NCBI GenBank assembly: GCA_022984795.1
Contig: JALIHJ010000019.1
Location: 1-64,000, forward strand
From: Fabrea salina
Lineage: Eukaryota > Ciliophora > Heterotrichea > Heterotrichida > Fabreidae
Direction of reading: 5' to 3'
Length of the DNA: 64,000 nucleotides
The notes under the pieces are model-generated. The model did not search any database. It was not told the DNA's origin and saw only the letters and a program-made list of their open reading frames with translations. Shown piece after piece: positions 39,106 through 47,508 of the stretch. The translations under genes and the position numbers were made by a program. Numbering within the stretch: the first letter of the stretch is position 1; every line of letters begins with the position of its first letter.

Positions 39106-40575
39106 TTACTTCCTTCTATTCAAAATTGGCCTGAAAGACTTTAAGCTCAAGCGAGGAGGAGTTCTGCATAGACTAGCAACTACAGAACCTGTGCGTGGAG
39201 TTGACTTAGGAGGGGGCTGGTAGTACTCGTCTTCTTCAGGCACAGGGTACAGGTTGTTAGAGTACTCACTGGCTGTGGACATTTCTGTAAAGGTTTCGCT
39301 TTTGCTGCGGGTGTGCTTGCTTCCTTCTTTGACCCATTCGTTGAAAAGCAGTACCTTTTTGCCTTGTTCTATGTAAAGAATTCCGTTTTTCACGAAAAGA
39401 TGCACTGTTTCTTTGTTAATTCTGTAAATGTTATCAGTGACTTTTTCTATTTGGGGTGGAAGAGTCATGGACCTGGTAACGTTGTCCAGCAGTTCCTCTA
39501 TACTGGGTTCTCTGACTACTATTTCTTCTGAGTAGTCTCCTACCCATTCTTTGAGTTTGCTTTCTAAAAGTCCACATTCTGCTTGCAGTTCGTTGTTGAA
39601 TTCGTGGGCGTAGTCTAGTTGTTTCATGGCTTCGCGGGTGAGTTTGGTTTGTTCTTCGTAGGAAAATTTTAGGTTCGAAAGTTCGTTTTCTAAGTCGTGT
39701 ATTTTGGTTTTTAGGTACTCTTGGTCTTCTTGGGCGTTTTTGAGTTTTTGCAGTTTAAGTTCGCTTTCGTTGTACTTATTTTGGCTTTCGAGGACTGTTA
39801 CTTTGTTTTTGAGGTTTGAGATTTCTGAGTGGAGTTTGGACTTTTCGTCTTCAGTTTGTTTGAGTTGCTGGATGAGTTGGGTTTCTCTAGACTTCCAAGA
39901 CTCTAATTCTTGGGCGTAAGTATTTGCTAGTTTGTTGTACTGAGCCATGATTGCTTGGCGCTTAGCCTTTTCTTTTCGAACTAAGTCAGTTTCTTTTAGT
40001 GTTTGTGACTCAGATAAGTCTTCACGGAGTTTTTCTATGATGTCACACAGTTCACTTATTCTAGAGTCGTAGTGGACTTTTAGTTTCTCGATTTTGCTGA
40101 GTAAAGACACTCTAGAAAGTTCACAGACATTAAGTTGTTCTTGGAGTTTGGTGTTGTTTTCAGACCTTTTTTTTTCAAACTCTAAGTTGCGCTTAGCTGA
40201 ACTTAAGTTGTCTTTTAAAGTCTCGGTTTCACTTGGTTGTGAGTTTGATTCAACAAATTCGTACTTTACTTCAATCCAAGTCTTTTGCAACTGGTTATTT
40301 TTGTTAAGTTGCAATTGAGCAGTAGAGGAGTTGTTTTCCCATCGGTCTTTTAGTTGGTGCATTTCAATAAAGGCTTCTCCTGGAGAGTTTTCTTCAACGA
40401 CTAAGTCAACTACTGAAATCTTCAAAGTGCCTTCTGAGTACTTGAACCACTCTATGTCGTTAGGTTCAATTTCTGTGTAGACATCCAACAAAGTGTTTTG
40501 GATGTAAAGGTAAAATGCAAGGTCCTTTTCTGAGTGCTCAGAACTAATTCTTGAAATCGTTAAGCGGAACTCCAT
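39106..40575 (-). CDS. C2-like/coiled-coil protein, 489 aa
   Basis: The first 110 residues are beta-rich (FRLTISRISSE.., TLKISVVDLVVEENSPGEAFIEMHQL) and could be a C2-like domain of the kind found in centriole and transition-zone proteins. Residues about 120-340 form a long coiled coil. The C-terminus is Ser/Thr/Pro-rich and basic (PPPKSTPRTGSV..PILNRRK). A basal-body role is a guess; no specific family is recognised. Its ATG immediately follows the TAA of the upstream gene with no base between (AAA TAA ATG). Confidence 0.7.
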   Translation of the reverse strand: MEFRLTISRISSEHSEKDLAFYLYIQNTLLDVYTEIEPNDIEWFKYSEGTLKISVVDLVVEENSPGEAFIEMHQLKDRWENNSSTAQLQLNKNNQLQKTWIEVKYEFVESNSQPSETETLKDNLSSAKRNLEFEKKRSENNTKLQEQLNVCELSRVSLLSKIEKLKVHYDSRISELCDIIEKLREDLSESQTLKETDLVRKEKAKRQAIMAQYNKLANTYAQELESWKSRETQLIQQLKQTEDEKSKLHSEISNLKNKVTVLESQNKYNESELKLQKLKNAQEDQEYLKTKIHDLENELSNLKFSYEEQTKLTREAMKQLDYAHEFNNELQAECGLLESKLKEWVGDYSEEIVVREPSIEELLDNVTRSMTLPPQIEKVTDNIYRINKETVHLFVKNGILYIEQGKKVLLFNEWVKEGSKHTRSKSETFTEMSTASEYSNNLYPVPEEDEYYQPPPKSTPRTGSVVASLCRTPPRLSLKSFRPILNRRK

Positions 40576-41571
40576 TTATTTAAGTTTTCTTTTTTTAGAA
40601 GGGGTTTTGTTGATAGCGAAGTGGTGCTTAATTTTCCAGTACTTGCGATTTGAAACAGGGGGCAAGTCTTTCCAGTGGATTTGTTCAGGAGTCTCTTCAA
40701 TGGTTTCAGTAGGCAAGTAGTCTTTAGGAAGTCTTTTTTCTCTTCTAGCAAGTTTGGTTTCGAAGTCCTTTTTGTTGTACTTAGCAACTGACTTGGGTTG
40801 GGTTCTGAGTTTTTCAGGCAACAAGTACTCAGGAACTGAAGCTAGGTGTCTGGGAGGTTTCTTTTTTTTCTTGGCTTCTTTCAAGATTTGTTTGTCTTGT
40901 GGGTTGAAATCCAGTTGGTTTTTGAGGTTTTTGGAACCAAGAAGTGCTTTTTTCACGTCGTTCATTCTTTCGTTGTGGACTGTTTTCTCAGTGATTGAAC
41001 GAAGGATGTCTTCACAGCGGTACCTGAACCTTTCGAATTCGCCCATTCTGAGGTTGAGTTCTTCGAGCTGGGGAGTCCCTTTTTTTTGGTTGCGAGAGTT
41101 GAGTTTTTGCAGTCTTTTGTGGTCTTCTGGAAGCACCAAGCTGAGGATAGACATGTTGTTGTTGCACTCAGCGTTGAGGTCTTCAACTCTTTTGCGGTAA
41201 AGTTTGGTTCTGCTGGGGAAGTCGAAGTTAATCAGCACAGACACTGAAGTTTTAAAGACTTTAACTCGTTCAGTTCCTTTGTTTTGGCTTTGTTTTTCAT
41301 CAGGGTCGACTACTATTAAGTAGTTGATGTTTTTGTTGACGAAGTTGGACACAGCTAAGTGCCTTGTTGACTTGGGATGCTCGTAGTTGAGCAGAAGCGA
41401 GTGCATGTGGAACTCTTCTAAGAACAACTTAACTTTGTAGCCAGTTTCTACTGTGTTGGTGTAAATTAAAACTTTGCCTGAAATCAGTCCGAGTTTCAGA
41501 AGTGTGTACAGAACTATGTAGCGGTCGTTCTCTTTGGAAATGTTTAAGTACACATCTGTGTGACTATCCAT
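40576..41571 (-). CDS. Dbp9/DDX56-like protein, RecA2 half only, catalytic motifs lost
   Basis: 331 aa. YIVLYTLLKLGLISGKVLIYTNTVETGYKVKLFLEEF matches the start of the second RecA lobe of DDX56/Dbp9 (a ribosome-biogenesis DEAD-box helicase). The family-specific tail is also present: GEFERFRYRCEDILRSIT, KNQLDFNPQDKQILK, HLASVPEYLLPEKLR and a basic end. The N-terminal lobe with motifs Q to III is absent, and an in-frame TAA precedes the ATG. The motif V region (ARGID) is gone, and motif VI (HRAGRTAR) is replaced by YRKRVEDLNAE. It cannot be an ATPase alone. It may be a scaffold, or the partner of a lobe encoded elsewhere. Confidence 0.8.
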   Translation of the reverse strand: MDSHTDVYLNISKENDRYIVLYTLLKLGLISGKVLIYTNTVETGYKVKLFLEEFHMHSLLLNYEHPKSTRHLAVSNFVNKNINYLIVVDPDEKQSQNKGTERVKVFKTSVSVLINFDFPSRTKLYRKRVEDLNAECNNNMSILSLVLPEDHKRLQKLNSRNQKKGTPQLEELNLRMGEFERFRYRCEDILRSITEKTVHNERMNDVKKALLGSKNLKNQLDFNPQDKQILKEAKKKKKPPRHLASVPEYLLPEKLRTQPKSVAKYNKKDFETKLARREKRLPKDYLPTETIEETPEQIHWKDLPPVSNRKYWKIKHHFAINKTPSKKRKLK

Positions 41572-41580
41572 TTATTATAA
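41572..41580. promoter_or_regulatory. 9-bp divergent intergenic site between two ATGs
   Basis: Only TTATTATAA separates the start codons of the Dbp9-like gene (minus) and the LYR gene (plus). With the starts the site is near-palindromic: CCATTTATTATAAATGGG. It looks like a shared TATA/initiator element. Promoter signals must overlap the opposite coding region. Confidence 0.5.
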
Positions 41581-41931
41581 ATGGGCTGGAACCCTGGTTT
41601 GGCTTTTTACAGAAGAATGATCAAAGCCCTGCGCTTGAAGTTCGAAGGTGACTCCAAAACTTATGGGCAGTTCAAGTACGCCATCAAGATGGAAACTCTT
41701 TCGCACAAAGAAGAAAAAGACCAAGTTAAACTTTCCAAAATGATTTACGACTTCGACGTAGCTCGTGAGTGGCTTCTCAAAGACGTCATGCGTGCAGACT
41801 TGCAAGAAGACGGCAAGTACAAACTAAGAGTCAACAAAGAACAACTCCAAGGCACTGAAGTCAAGCCAGTCAAGAACCCGCACTACTTTGAATTTGACCT
41901 TCCTCCTGAACTCATACAGAATGCTAATTAG
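41581..41931 (+). CDS. LYR-motif mitochondrial protein, 116 aa
   Basis: The N-terminal helix MGWNPGLAFYRRMIKALRLKF has the LYR-type pattern (here FYR) followed by basic and aromatic residues. It is followed by helices with YDFDVAREWLLKDVMRADLQ. LYR proteins are small three-helix mitochondrial factors that bind the acyl carrier protein and assist assembly of respiratory complexes or iron-sulfur transfer. Which subfamily is unclear. Its stop TAG overlaps the stop of the convergent kelch gene (TTAG at 41928-41931). Confidence 0.6.
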   Translation: MGWNPGLAFYRRMIKALRLKFEGDSKTYGQFKYAIKMETLSHKEEKDQVKLSKMIYDFDVAREWLLKDVMRADLQEDGKYKLRVNKEQLQGTEVKPVKNPHYFEFDLPPELIQNAN

Positions 41932-43784
41932 ACTCTATTAGTGATTTCTTCAATTTCAATTTCTTCCCAAAACCGAGTGTTTAAGTCAAGTTTGTACAAA
42001 TCGCCGCAACTTGAAAAAATGTACCCATAGTCCCCCCTGACGCAAGGCGGGTCGTTGAACTCCAACACTGAAGAGTTCCCTGGCAGGTCTTCTCTTTTAT
42101 GGAGGTTTTTCCCATCAAACTCAAAAGAAGCTTTGAAGGGGTTTCCTTCTTCGTCTTCACCCCCAAAGATTATCAAACTCGCACTCAGAGGCAAGATTCC
42201 CATGCCTTTGCAGGGGACTTCGTAAGTTAGTTCTAGTTTGGACCACTTCATAGTGTTGGTTTTGTAGACTTGAACTATGCTAACTAGTTCTTCGTAGCCG
42301 TCGTTGCTGAGTCTTTCTCCTCCAAAGGTGTAAATGTCCTCTTTGAAGATGCTTACAGAGGGGTAGCGGATGTTTTCCATTTCAGAGTTCATTTCGTACC
42401 AAGTCTTGTCTGTGAGACTGAAAACGTAGTTAAACACCTTTGGGGAAGAGTCGTCAAAGCCAGCTACAGCGTAGACGTACTGTAGGTTGGAGTTAACTGC
42501 TAAACGCATTCCCCGCAGGTTCCTGGGGAGCTCGGGGGTTTCGAACTCTTGTTTTGTAGCTGTGTCAAACATGAAGCACAGGTTAGTGGTGCTGTAGGTT
42601 TCTGGGTCGTAGCCACCTACAAAGAACAGGTTGCCTTGGGGCAGAGTGACCATTCCACAGTCAAGGTACTTGATTTTGGAGAGTTGGCAGGAGTGCTTTT
42701 CTTCAGAGAGGTTGTTAAACGAAACTAAGCACATTGTGTTGATGTTGGAGTGGTACACGTTTAAGCTTTTATCCCTTGGCTTCAAGGACTTTGCTATCTC
42801 TTCAAAGTTGGGTTCGTCCAAGCAAGCGTTAATGGACTGTTCTGTGAACTCAAGAGTTTGGACATCGAATTTAAGAAGAAACCCAGAATCTGTGTTGAAG
42901 TAAATGGCTTTTTTCGAAGGAAAAGCTGGAGCTAAGATTTGTTTGTCACTGGTGTTGTTAGCTAGGTTTTGGAACTGGTTGTCTTTGAGTATGTAAGCTT
43001 TGCCAGAGTGAGCACCTTCTAGGTTCTCTCCTCCAAATATAAGTATGTTGTCGTTGAAACAGTGCACAATCGATTTAAAAGTTGGAAGTGAAAACTTAAG
43101 TCCGCTGTAAGTCCAAGTTGCTTGTTGGATGTCGTAGACCTGAATAGACTCACTAGGAGTCATCTCTCCTTCTAAGCTCCTGAAGCCCCCTGCTGAGTAG
43201 ATCTTGTCACCGTGCAGGTAGCATGTTGGACAGCACAGAAGTTCGGGCATCTGTGCTAAACTTTCCCACTCGTTTTTCACAAGGTTGAAGCTTGCAAAAT
43301 GGCCTTGCACAAACTCACTGTCGTCGTTTTCGTCAATGTCTTTTTTCATAAGGCCTCCTACAGCGTAGACTTTTTGGTGGCGTTCTGAGTAAAGCAAAGT
43401 TTGGGAACAGGTAGGCACTGGCAAGGAACTTAGTTTGACTCCTGTTAGTTGGGAAGCTTCCAGCAGCATGCAGTCGTCTACAAGTTCTCCTTCGTCGGTT
43501 CCACCTGCCAGCAGAAACCTGAACTCGCTGATTCTAACTATGCCTGCGTCTTGTCTGAAGCTGAAGGGCAAAGAAAGTTTTAGTTGGTAAGCTTTGTTGG
43601 AAGAAGAGTTGAAGAAAAGCATCGAGCGGGTGTTGGGAAGAGGTTTGAAAACCAAAACTTTTTCAGGAGGTTCTGAAGGTCTGGGGGGTTGGTTGGTGGG
43701 TCTAGGTGGGTTAGTTGACTGTTTAGGGTTCTGAGGGGGTTTTTGTGGTTTTTTTGCCTGTTGTTTGCCGCAGCAGTTTCCCAT
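41928..43784 (-). CDS. Kelch-repeat protein with acylated N-terminus, 618 aa
   Basis: The start MGNCCGKQQ has Gly2 followed by Cys residues, a classic dual myristoylation/palmitoylation signal, so membrane attachment is expected. A Pro-rich linker follows. From about residue 50 onward kelch blades appear (RFLLAGGTDEGE, QKVYAVGGLMKKD, DKIYSAGGFRS, DNILIFGGENLEG, LFFVGGYDPETYST, DIYTFGGERLSNDGYEE, LIIFGGEDEEGNPF), consistent with one or two beta propellers. The partner is unknown. It is a large family in ciliates. Confidence 0.85.
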   Translation of the reverse strand: MGNCCGKQQAKKPQKPPQNPKQSTNPPRPTNQPPRPSEPPEKVLVFKPLPNTRSMLFFNSSSNKAYQLKLSLPFSFRQDAGIVRISEFRFLLAGGTDEGELVDDCMLLEASQLTGVKLSSLPVPTCSQTLLYSERHQKVYAVGGLMKKDIDENDDSEFVQGHFASFNLVKNEWESLAQMPELLCCPTCYLHGDKIYSAGGFRSLEGEMTPSESIQVYDIQQATWTYSGLKFSLPTFKSIVHCFNDNILIFGGENLEGAHSGKAYILKDNQFQNLANNTSDKQILAPAFPSKKAIYFNTDSGFLLKFDVQTLEFTEQSINACLDEPNFEEIAKSLKPRDKSLNVYHSNINTMCLVSFNNLSEEKHSCQLSKIKYLDCGMVTLPQGNLFFVGGYDPETYSTTNLCFMFDTATKQEFETPELPRNLRGMRLAVNSNLQYVYAVAGFDDSSPKVFNYVFSLTDKTWYEMNSEMENIRYPSVSIFKEDIYTFGGERLSNDGYEELVSIVQVYKTNTMKWSKLELTYEVPCKGMGILPLSASLIIFGGEDEEGNPFKASFEFDGKNLHKREDLPGNSSVLEFNDPPCVRGDYGYIFSSCGDLYKLDLNTRFWEEIEIEEITNRV

Positions 43785-43822
43785 TTTAAATAAATACTAA
43801 AACATTATTGGGACTTACTTAA

Positions 43823-44458
43823 ATGGAAGCTATTGAGTTCCCAGACGTTTATGACTTGTTCCAGACCTACAACTTTCAGTTCTTCGAAGGCAAGTTAGGA
43901 GCAGTGCAACTGACTTGGAGCAAAAGGATGACCCTGTGCGCGGGAATCTGCGAAAAGAAACAGGGACTTATAACTATAAAGCTTTCAGAACCCCTGCTTA
44001 AGTACAGAACTGCAAGTGATGTCAAAGAAACCCTACTGCACGAAATGATCCACGCTTACCTTTGGGTACTGAACATTCCTTCAGGCAGAGATGGGCACGG
44101 ACCTGAGTTTTTAAGTGTGATGTTTTACGTTAACCAAAAAACCAACTTAAATGTAACAGTGCGGCATAACTTTTCGGACGAGGTTGACTACTACCGCAAA
44201 CACGTTTGGAGATGTGATGGAGTTTGCAAAGACTGGAAGCCTTTCTTTGGGTACGTGAAGAGAGCTATGAACAGAGCTCCTTCTAGCAGAGATCACTGGT
44301 GTAAGTGATATTTAGGGGCTAGGCACCAAAGTCAGTGCGGAGGTGTGTTTCACAAAGTTTCTGAACCACTGCCTCAAAAAAGGAAACTCCAAAACCAACC
44401 CAGAATCACTAAGTTCATCAAAAACAACCAAGAAAAGAAACAAGGTAATTACAGTTAA
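43823..44458 (+). CDS. SPRTN: Spartan (SPRTN) DNA-protein crosslink protease, one 15-nt intron
   Basis: Exon 1 is 43823-44300 and exon 2 is 44316-44458, giving 206 aa. SprT zinc protease core: KETLLHEMIHAYLWVLN (HExxH) and GHGPEF with the third ligand. The zinc-binding tail WRCDGVC..PFFGYVKRAMNRAPSSRDHW is completed only by splicing, which adds WARHQSQCGGVF (human: WWAEHQKTCGG). Without the intron the reading ends at a TGA inside it. It is close to human SPRTN over the SprT domain, but the long C-terminal SHP/PIP/UBZ tail is absent. It repairs DNA-protein crosslinks during replication. Confidence 0.93.
44301..44315 (+). other. 15-nt intron in SPRTN
   Basis: GTAAGTGATATTTAG. Splicing joins T|GG into the second Trp of the conserved WWA and restores the C-terminal zinc ligands. 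Unspliced message meets TGA within the intron. Confidence 0.93.
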
Positions 44459-44568
44459 TTAGTTCTTCCAAATAATGCTAGCAAACCAAATGTATAAATA
44501 ACTGCAGAAAAGCATGTTCCTACTTTAATGCCTAATATTTGCTTGGAGTTTAAGTCGAAGTACTTTAT

Positions 44569-45264
44569 CTAAGTAAACCTTACACAAAGCAACCCTAATG
44601 CACTAAAAAAGACTCCAACTGCGGCTCCCCAAATAAAGTCAAAAAAGTCTCCATTGCTAAAAGTTTCTTCATCTAGTATGTGTGCTCTGTCTAATGAGTT
44701 AGAATTGATAGCTGGCAAGTTGCCTTCCATCCACTTGTTCTCCAAAGCAATCTTTTGTTCTTCAGAACTGCTGAGGTACCCTGAGTAGCTGCACATAGCT
44801 TGAAAGTGGTACCTCAGATTCTGGATGTCGTCAGAATTGAACCCTGAAGACTCTAGTCTGCCTATTCCTCTGTAGCGCGATGTGCTTCTTGGAGATAATT
44901 GTTCTTGGGCCGAAACCTGGTCTGAAACTAAAGCATGTATAAAAGACTGGTCTTTTAGGTCTGCTTAAAACTCACTGTGATAACTTAAAGGTGTTTCGTC
45001 GTGCATTAACTTCCCCGAAAAGACAAGACGGACTCTTTTGTTGTTTTTGAGTTCTTCGGAGAAAAGCTAAGTAGTAAGTACTAGTTCTTTCAAAGTCAGC
45101 CCTGTTGAATTATTAGGATCAACTTCAATAGTTCGAAGATCAGAGTCAGTTACTTTAACGTTGAGTGTTATGAGTGGAGTGGTTTTGCCGTAGTCCTCCG
45201 TTTGTTCTTGTTCAGACACAAAACTAGGGTTCTCAGACTCGTCAATTACTTCGTATGACTTCAT
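44569..45264 (-). CDS. Dsc3-like ubiquitin-like-domain membrane protein, two 15-nt introns
   Basis: Exons 45264-45082, 45066-44976 and 44960-44569 give 221 aa. The N-terminal half is a ubiquitin-like domain (TPLITLNVKVTDSDLRTIEVD..TLKELLFSEE..KRVRLVFSGKLMHDETPL). The middle has GIGRLESSGFNSDDIQNLRYHFQ, the signature of the Dsc3/DUF2407 C-terminal domain. Near the end is a membrane span (FFDFIWGAAVGVFFSALGLLC). Dsc3 is part of a Golgi/endosomal membrane ubiquitin ligase. The domain order matches exactly. Each exon alone looks like an unrelated small frame. The ATG is 14 bp from the divergent gene. Confidence 0.85.
44961..44975 (-). other. 15-nt intron 2 of the Dsc3-like gene
   Basis: GTGAGTTTTAAGCAG on the coding strand, phase 1 (A|AC). 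It has the only CAG acceptor among the four introns. Removal connects the ubiquitin-like half to the Dsc3 C-terminal domain. Confidence 0.88.
45067..45081 (-). other. 15-nt intron 1 of the Dsc3-like gene
   Basis: GTACTTACTACTTAG on the coding strand, phase 0 (CTA|CTT). Removal extends the ubiquitin-like domain in frame. Confidence 0.88.
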
Positions 45265-45278
45265 ATTTAAACTCTAAA

Positions 45279-45983
45279 ATGGAAAGCGAAAAGATATGCT
45301 TGCACAAAGAACAAGAAGATACAAACAAGTACCTAAGCGTTCCTCAAAAACCCTGGAACTCTGAACTGCTTTGGGCAGTTGCTCAAATCAAGCAAAAAAG
45401 GAGCCAAGCTAAAGAAACCAACTTTAAGTGCTTGAACGATTACTACAAAACCTACTCCCAAATCAAAAGGGTCATTGATAACCAGTTTAACTTCATCAAA
45501 AAAAAGATAGACTCAGTTGAAGTCCAAAACGACAAACTAGAACAAGTTTACCTCGAAAAGTACACAGAACTCCTCCAAAGCAACTCTGAAGAGACTCAAG
45601 ATGTACTAGCAAACCTAAGGTTCAAAAGCTTTGCCCATACAGGATGTCCTATAAACCCCAAAGCTATGTCTTACTCTTTAGGCCAGATTCGCATCAAAGA
45701 CTCCACAACCCACATCAATAACACAACAGAAGTCACAGGCAGCCAGGACTCGAAGTTCTTAAAAACCTGGTTCATCCGTAAAGGCACAGAAGAAGTTAAG
45801 CTGCCAGGCTGGGTAAGCAGAGACATTGACAAAGCCGTCAGAGAAGGCTACCAACAAAAACCACTTCTGAACTTATCTGGCAAAGTAGTATACTTCGTTG
45901 ACATTAAAAATGGACTCATAACTACGTTTGACAAACAAGGCAACCTCCAAAACACTTACCAAGTCTTATACTACATAAACTAA
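45279..45983 (+). CDS. Coiled-coil protein with possible WWE-like C-terminus, 234 aa
   Basis: Helical N-terminal 110 residues (WNSELLWAVAQIKQKRSQAKETNFKCL..) with heptad character. The last 60 residues (LPGWVSRDIDKAVREGYQQKP..VVYFVDIKNGLITTFDKQGNLQNTYQVLYY) are beta-like and faintly resemble a WWE domain, but this is weak. I prefer the ATG at 45279 over the upstream in-frame ATG at 45255, because the latter overlaps the start of the divergent Dsc3-like gene and 45279 has the usual A/T-rich leader. The stop overlaps that of the convergent RING gene. Confidence 0.65.
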   Translation: MESEKICLHKEQEDTNKYLSVPQKPWNSELLWAVAQIKQKRSQAKETNFKCLNDYYKTYSQIKRVIDNQFNFIKKKIDSVEVQNDKLEQVYLEKYTELLQSNSEETQDVLANLRFKSFAHTGCPINPKAMSYSLGQIRIKDSTTHINNTTEVTGSQDSKFLKTWFIRKGTEEVKLPGWVSRDIDKAVREGYQQKPLLNLSGKVVYFVDIKNGLITTFDKQGNLQNTYQVLYYIN

Positions 45984-46519
45984 TAGTAGTCTTCGTCTGA
46001 GTCAATCTCTAAAGGCTGGGGTTCAGGAATTAGTTCTGGAGGTACGTTTCCGTTCATGACCATTTTTAGTTTGGAGTCTAGGTCGTACACTTCAGTCAGC
46101 AACTCTTCAGGGTTAAACTGGACGTAGTTGTGGTTCTGTTCAGTTAGGGTCTGTATTCTTTCAGACAAAGCCCTGAGTAACTTCCACTCGTGGGGTTGTC
46201 CGGGTGAGTTCCTTTGTTTAAAGCGCCTTATTTCTATGTCATAAGCAAGGCGTGAAAGCTTAGCTAGTTCGTTTCTGAAGTAAGAGTGGTCTAGACAGTC
46301 AAGGGACTGCACAGGTTGGGAAGTGCCTGGTTTCAAAACTAGTTCTTTTTTAGAGTCTTCTTCTGTTACCAAAGAGGCTTTTCCTAGTTCACTGCTGCAA
46401 ACAGGACATTTAGAGTGTTCTTCACACCACTTTTGGATGCACTTTTGACAGAAAACGTGGGTGCACTCCAGTTCGCAGTAAGGAACAGCGACTTCGCCCA
46501 GGCATATTACGCAGTTCAT
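45980..46519 (-). CDS. Small RING-HC ubiquitin ligase, 179 aa
   Basis: The N-terminal RING finger CVICLGEVAVPYCELECTHVFCQKCIQKWC..CPVC has the C3HC4 pattern at about residues 4-41. The rest is helical, with RIQTLTEQNHNYVQFNPEELLTEVYDLDSKL, and ends acidic (EIDSDEDYY). Probably an E3 ligase with an unknown target. Stop codons of this gene (TAG) and the convergent gene (TAA) overlap in CTAA at 45980-45983. Confidence 0.82.
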   Translation of the reverse strand: MNCVICLGEVAVPYCELECTHVFCQKCIQKWCEEHSKCPVCSSELGKASLVTEEDSKKELVLKPGTSQPVQSLDCLDHSYFRNELAKLSRLAYDIEIRRFKQRNSPGQPHEWKLLRALSERIQTLTEQNHNYVQFNPEELLTEVYDLDSKLKMVMNGNVPPELIPEPQPLEIDSDEDYY

Positions 46520-46545
46520 TTATAAGCAACTAACATAATTTTTAA

Positions 46546-47493
46546 ATGGGAAATTCTTGTTCGTGCATAGGAAGTTCCACGAATGTAGAAGAGAATGCAG
46601 ATGTTGTGCTTGAAGAAGTTAAGTCTAAAGCCAAAGTTGAGTCAATAAAATATGAATCCAGTACAGACAAAAAGTTAGAAGTTGATATTTACCCTAGCAA
46701 AAGCGAAAAAGCCAGAATTGCTGAGAACAGAATGGGCACGTTCAAGTGGCTGAACAACGAACCACCTGAGTTAGGGGAACCTTTGAGGTCTGAAGAAGGG
46801 TGGACTTATATTGGACAATCTAATGCAGATGGACTGAAAGAAGGCAAAGGCATCTTTTTGTGGGAAGATGGGTCTAAGTATACTGGTTACTTCAAAAACG
46901 GCAGAGCTAACGGGTGGGGGCGCTTAGTCCACGCAGACGGGGACCTGTACGAAGGAGACTGGGTTAACGACATGGCAGAGGGCAAAGGCAAGTACATTCA
47001 CTTTGACGGAGCCACTTACGAAGGCGAGTGGGCCAAAGACAAACAAGAAGGATACGGAGTTGAAACCTGGACGGACGGGGCGTACTACAAAGGTTACTAC
47101 AAAGAAGGACTCAAGCACGGGTTTGGGGAGTTCCACTGGGCAGACCGTTCGATGTACAAAGGAGAGTTTTCGAACAACAACATTGAAGGAAGGGGACTGT
47201 ATGTGTGGAACGACGGCAGGAAGTACGAAGGCGAGTGGGCGAACAACAAAATGCACGGCCAAGGCAAGTTTATCTGGCCTGACGGCAGAGTTTATAAAGG
47301 GTCTTATGAAAAGGACAAGAAGCAAGGTTACGGAGAGTTCTTTTGGCCAAACGGCAAAAAGTACTCTGGGTACTGGAAAAACGGAAAGCAGCACGGAAGA
47401 GGTACTTTCGTTAACGAGTTCGGGGTTTCTCAGGAAGCTGAGTGGGTCAAAGGCAAAAGAGTCAAGGTCTATAATGACATCCCTACAAAGTAG
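46546..47493 (+). CDS. MORN-repeat protein with acylated N-terminus, 315 aa
   Basis: Starts MGNSCSCIGSS, a myristoylation (Gly2) and palmitoylation (Cys5, Cys7) signal. From about residue 85 there are about nine MORN repeats of 23 residues (for example YEGDWVNDMAEGKGKYIHFDG, YKGSYEKDKKQGYGEFFWPNG). MORN proteins form elongated hairpin rods that bind membranes or cytoskeleton in cilia and cortex. It is divergent from the RING gene with a 26-bp gap. Confidence 0.88.
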   Translation: MGNSCSCIGSSTNVEENADVVLEEVKSKAKVESIKYESSTDKKLEVDIYPSKSEKARIAENRMGTFKWLNNEPPELGEPLRSEEGWTYIGQSNADGLKEGKGIFLWEDGSKYTGYFKNGRANGWGRLVHADGDLYEGDWVNDMAEGKGKYIHFDGATYEGEWAKDKQEGYGVETWTDGAYYKGYYKEGLKHGFGEFHWADRSMYKGEFSNNNIEGRGLYVWNDGRKYEGEWANNKMHGQGKFIWPDGRVYKGSYEKDKKQGYGEFFWPNGKKYSGYWKNGKQHGRGTFVNEFGVSQEAEWVKGKRVKVYNDIPTK

Positions 47494-47508
47494 TATTTAA
47501 TTCATAAC

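Noticed and set aside
45255-45278. Upstream ATG for the coiled-coil gene at 45279
   Set aside because: It overlaps the start codon of the divergent Dsc3-like gene; the next Met has the usual A/T-rich leader.
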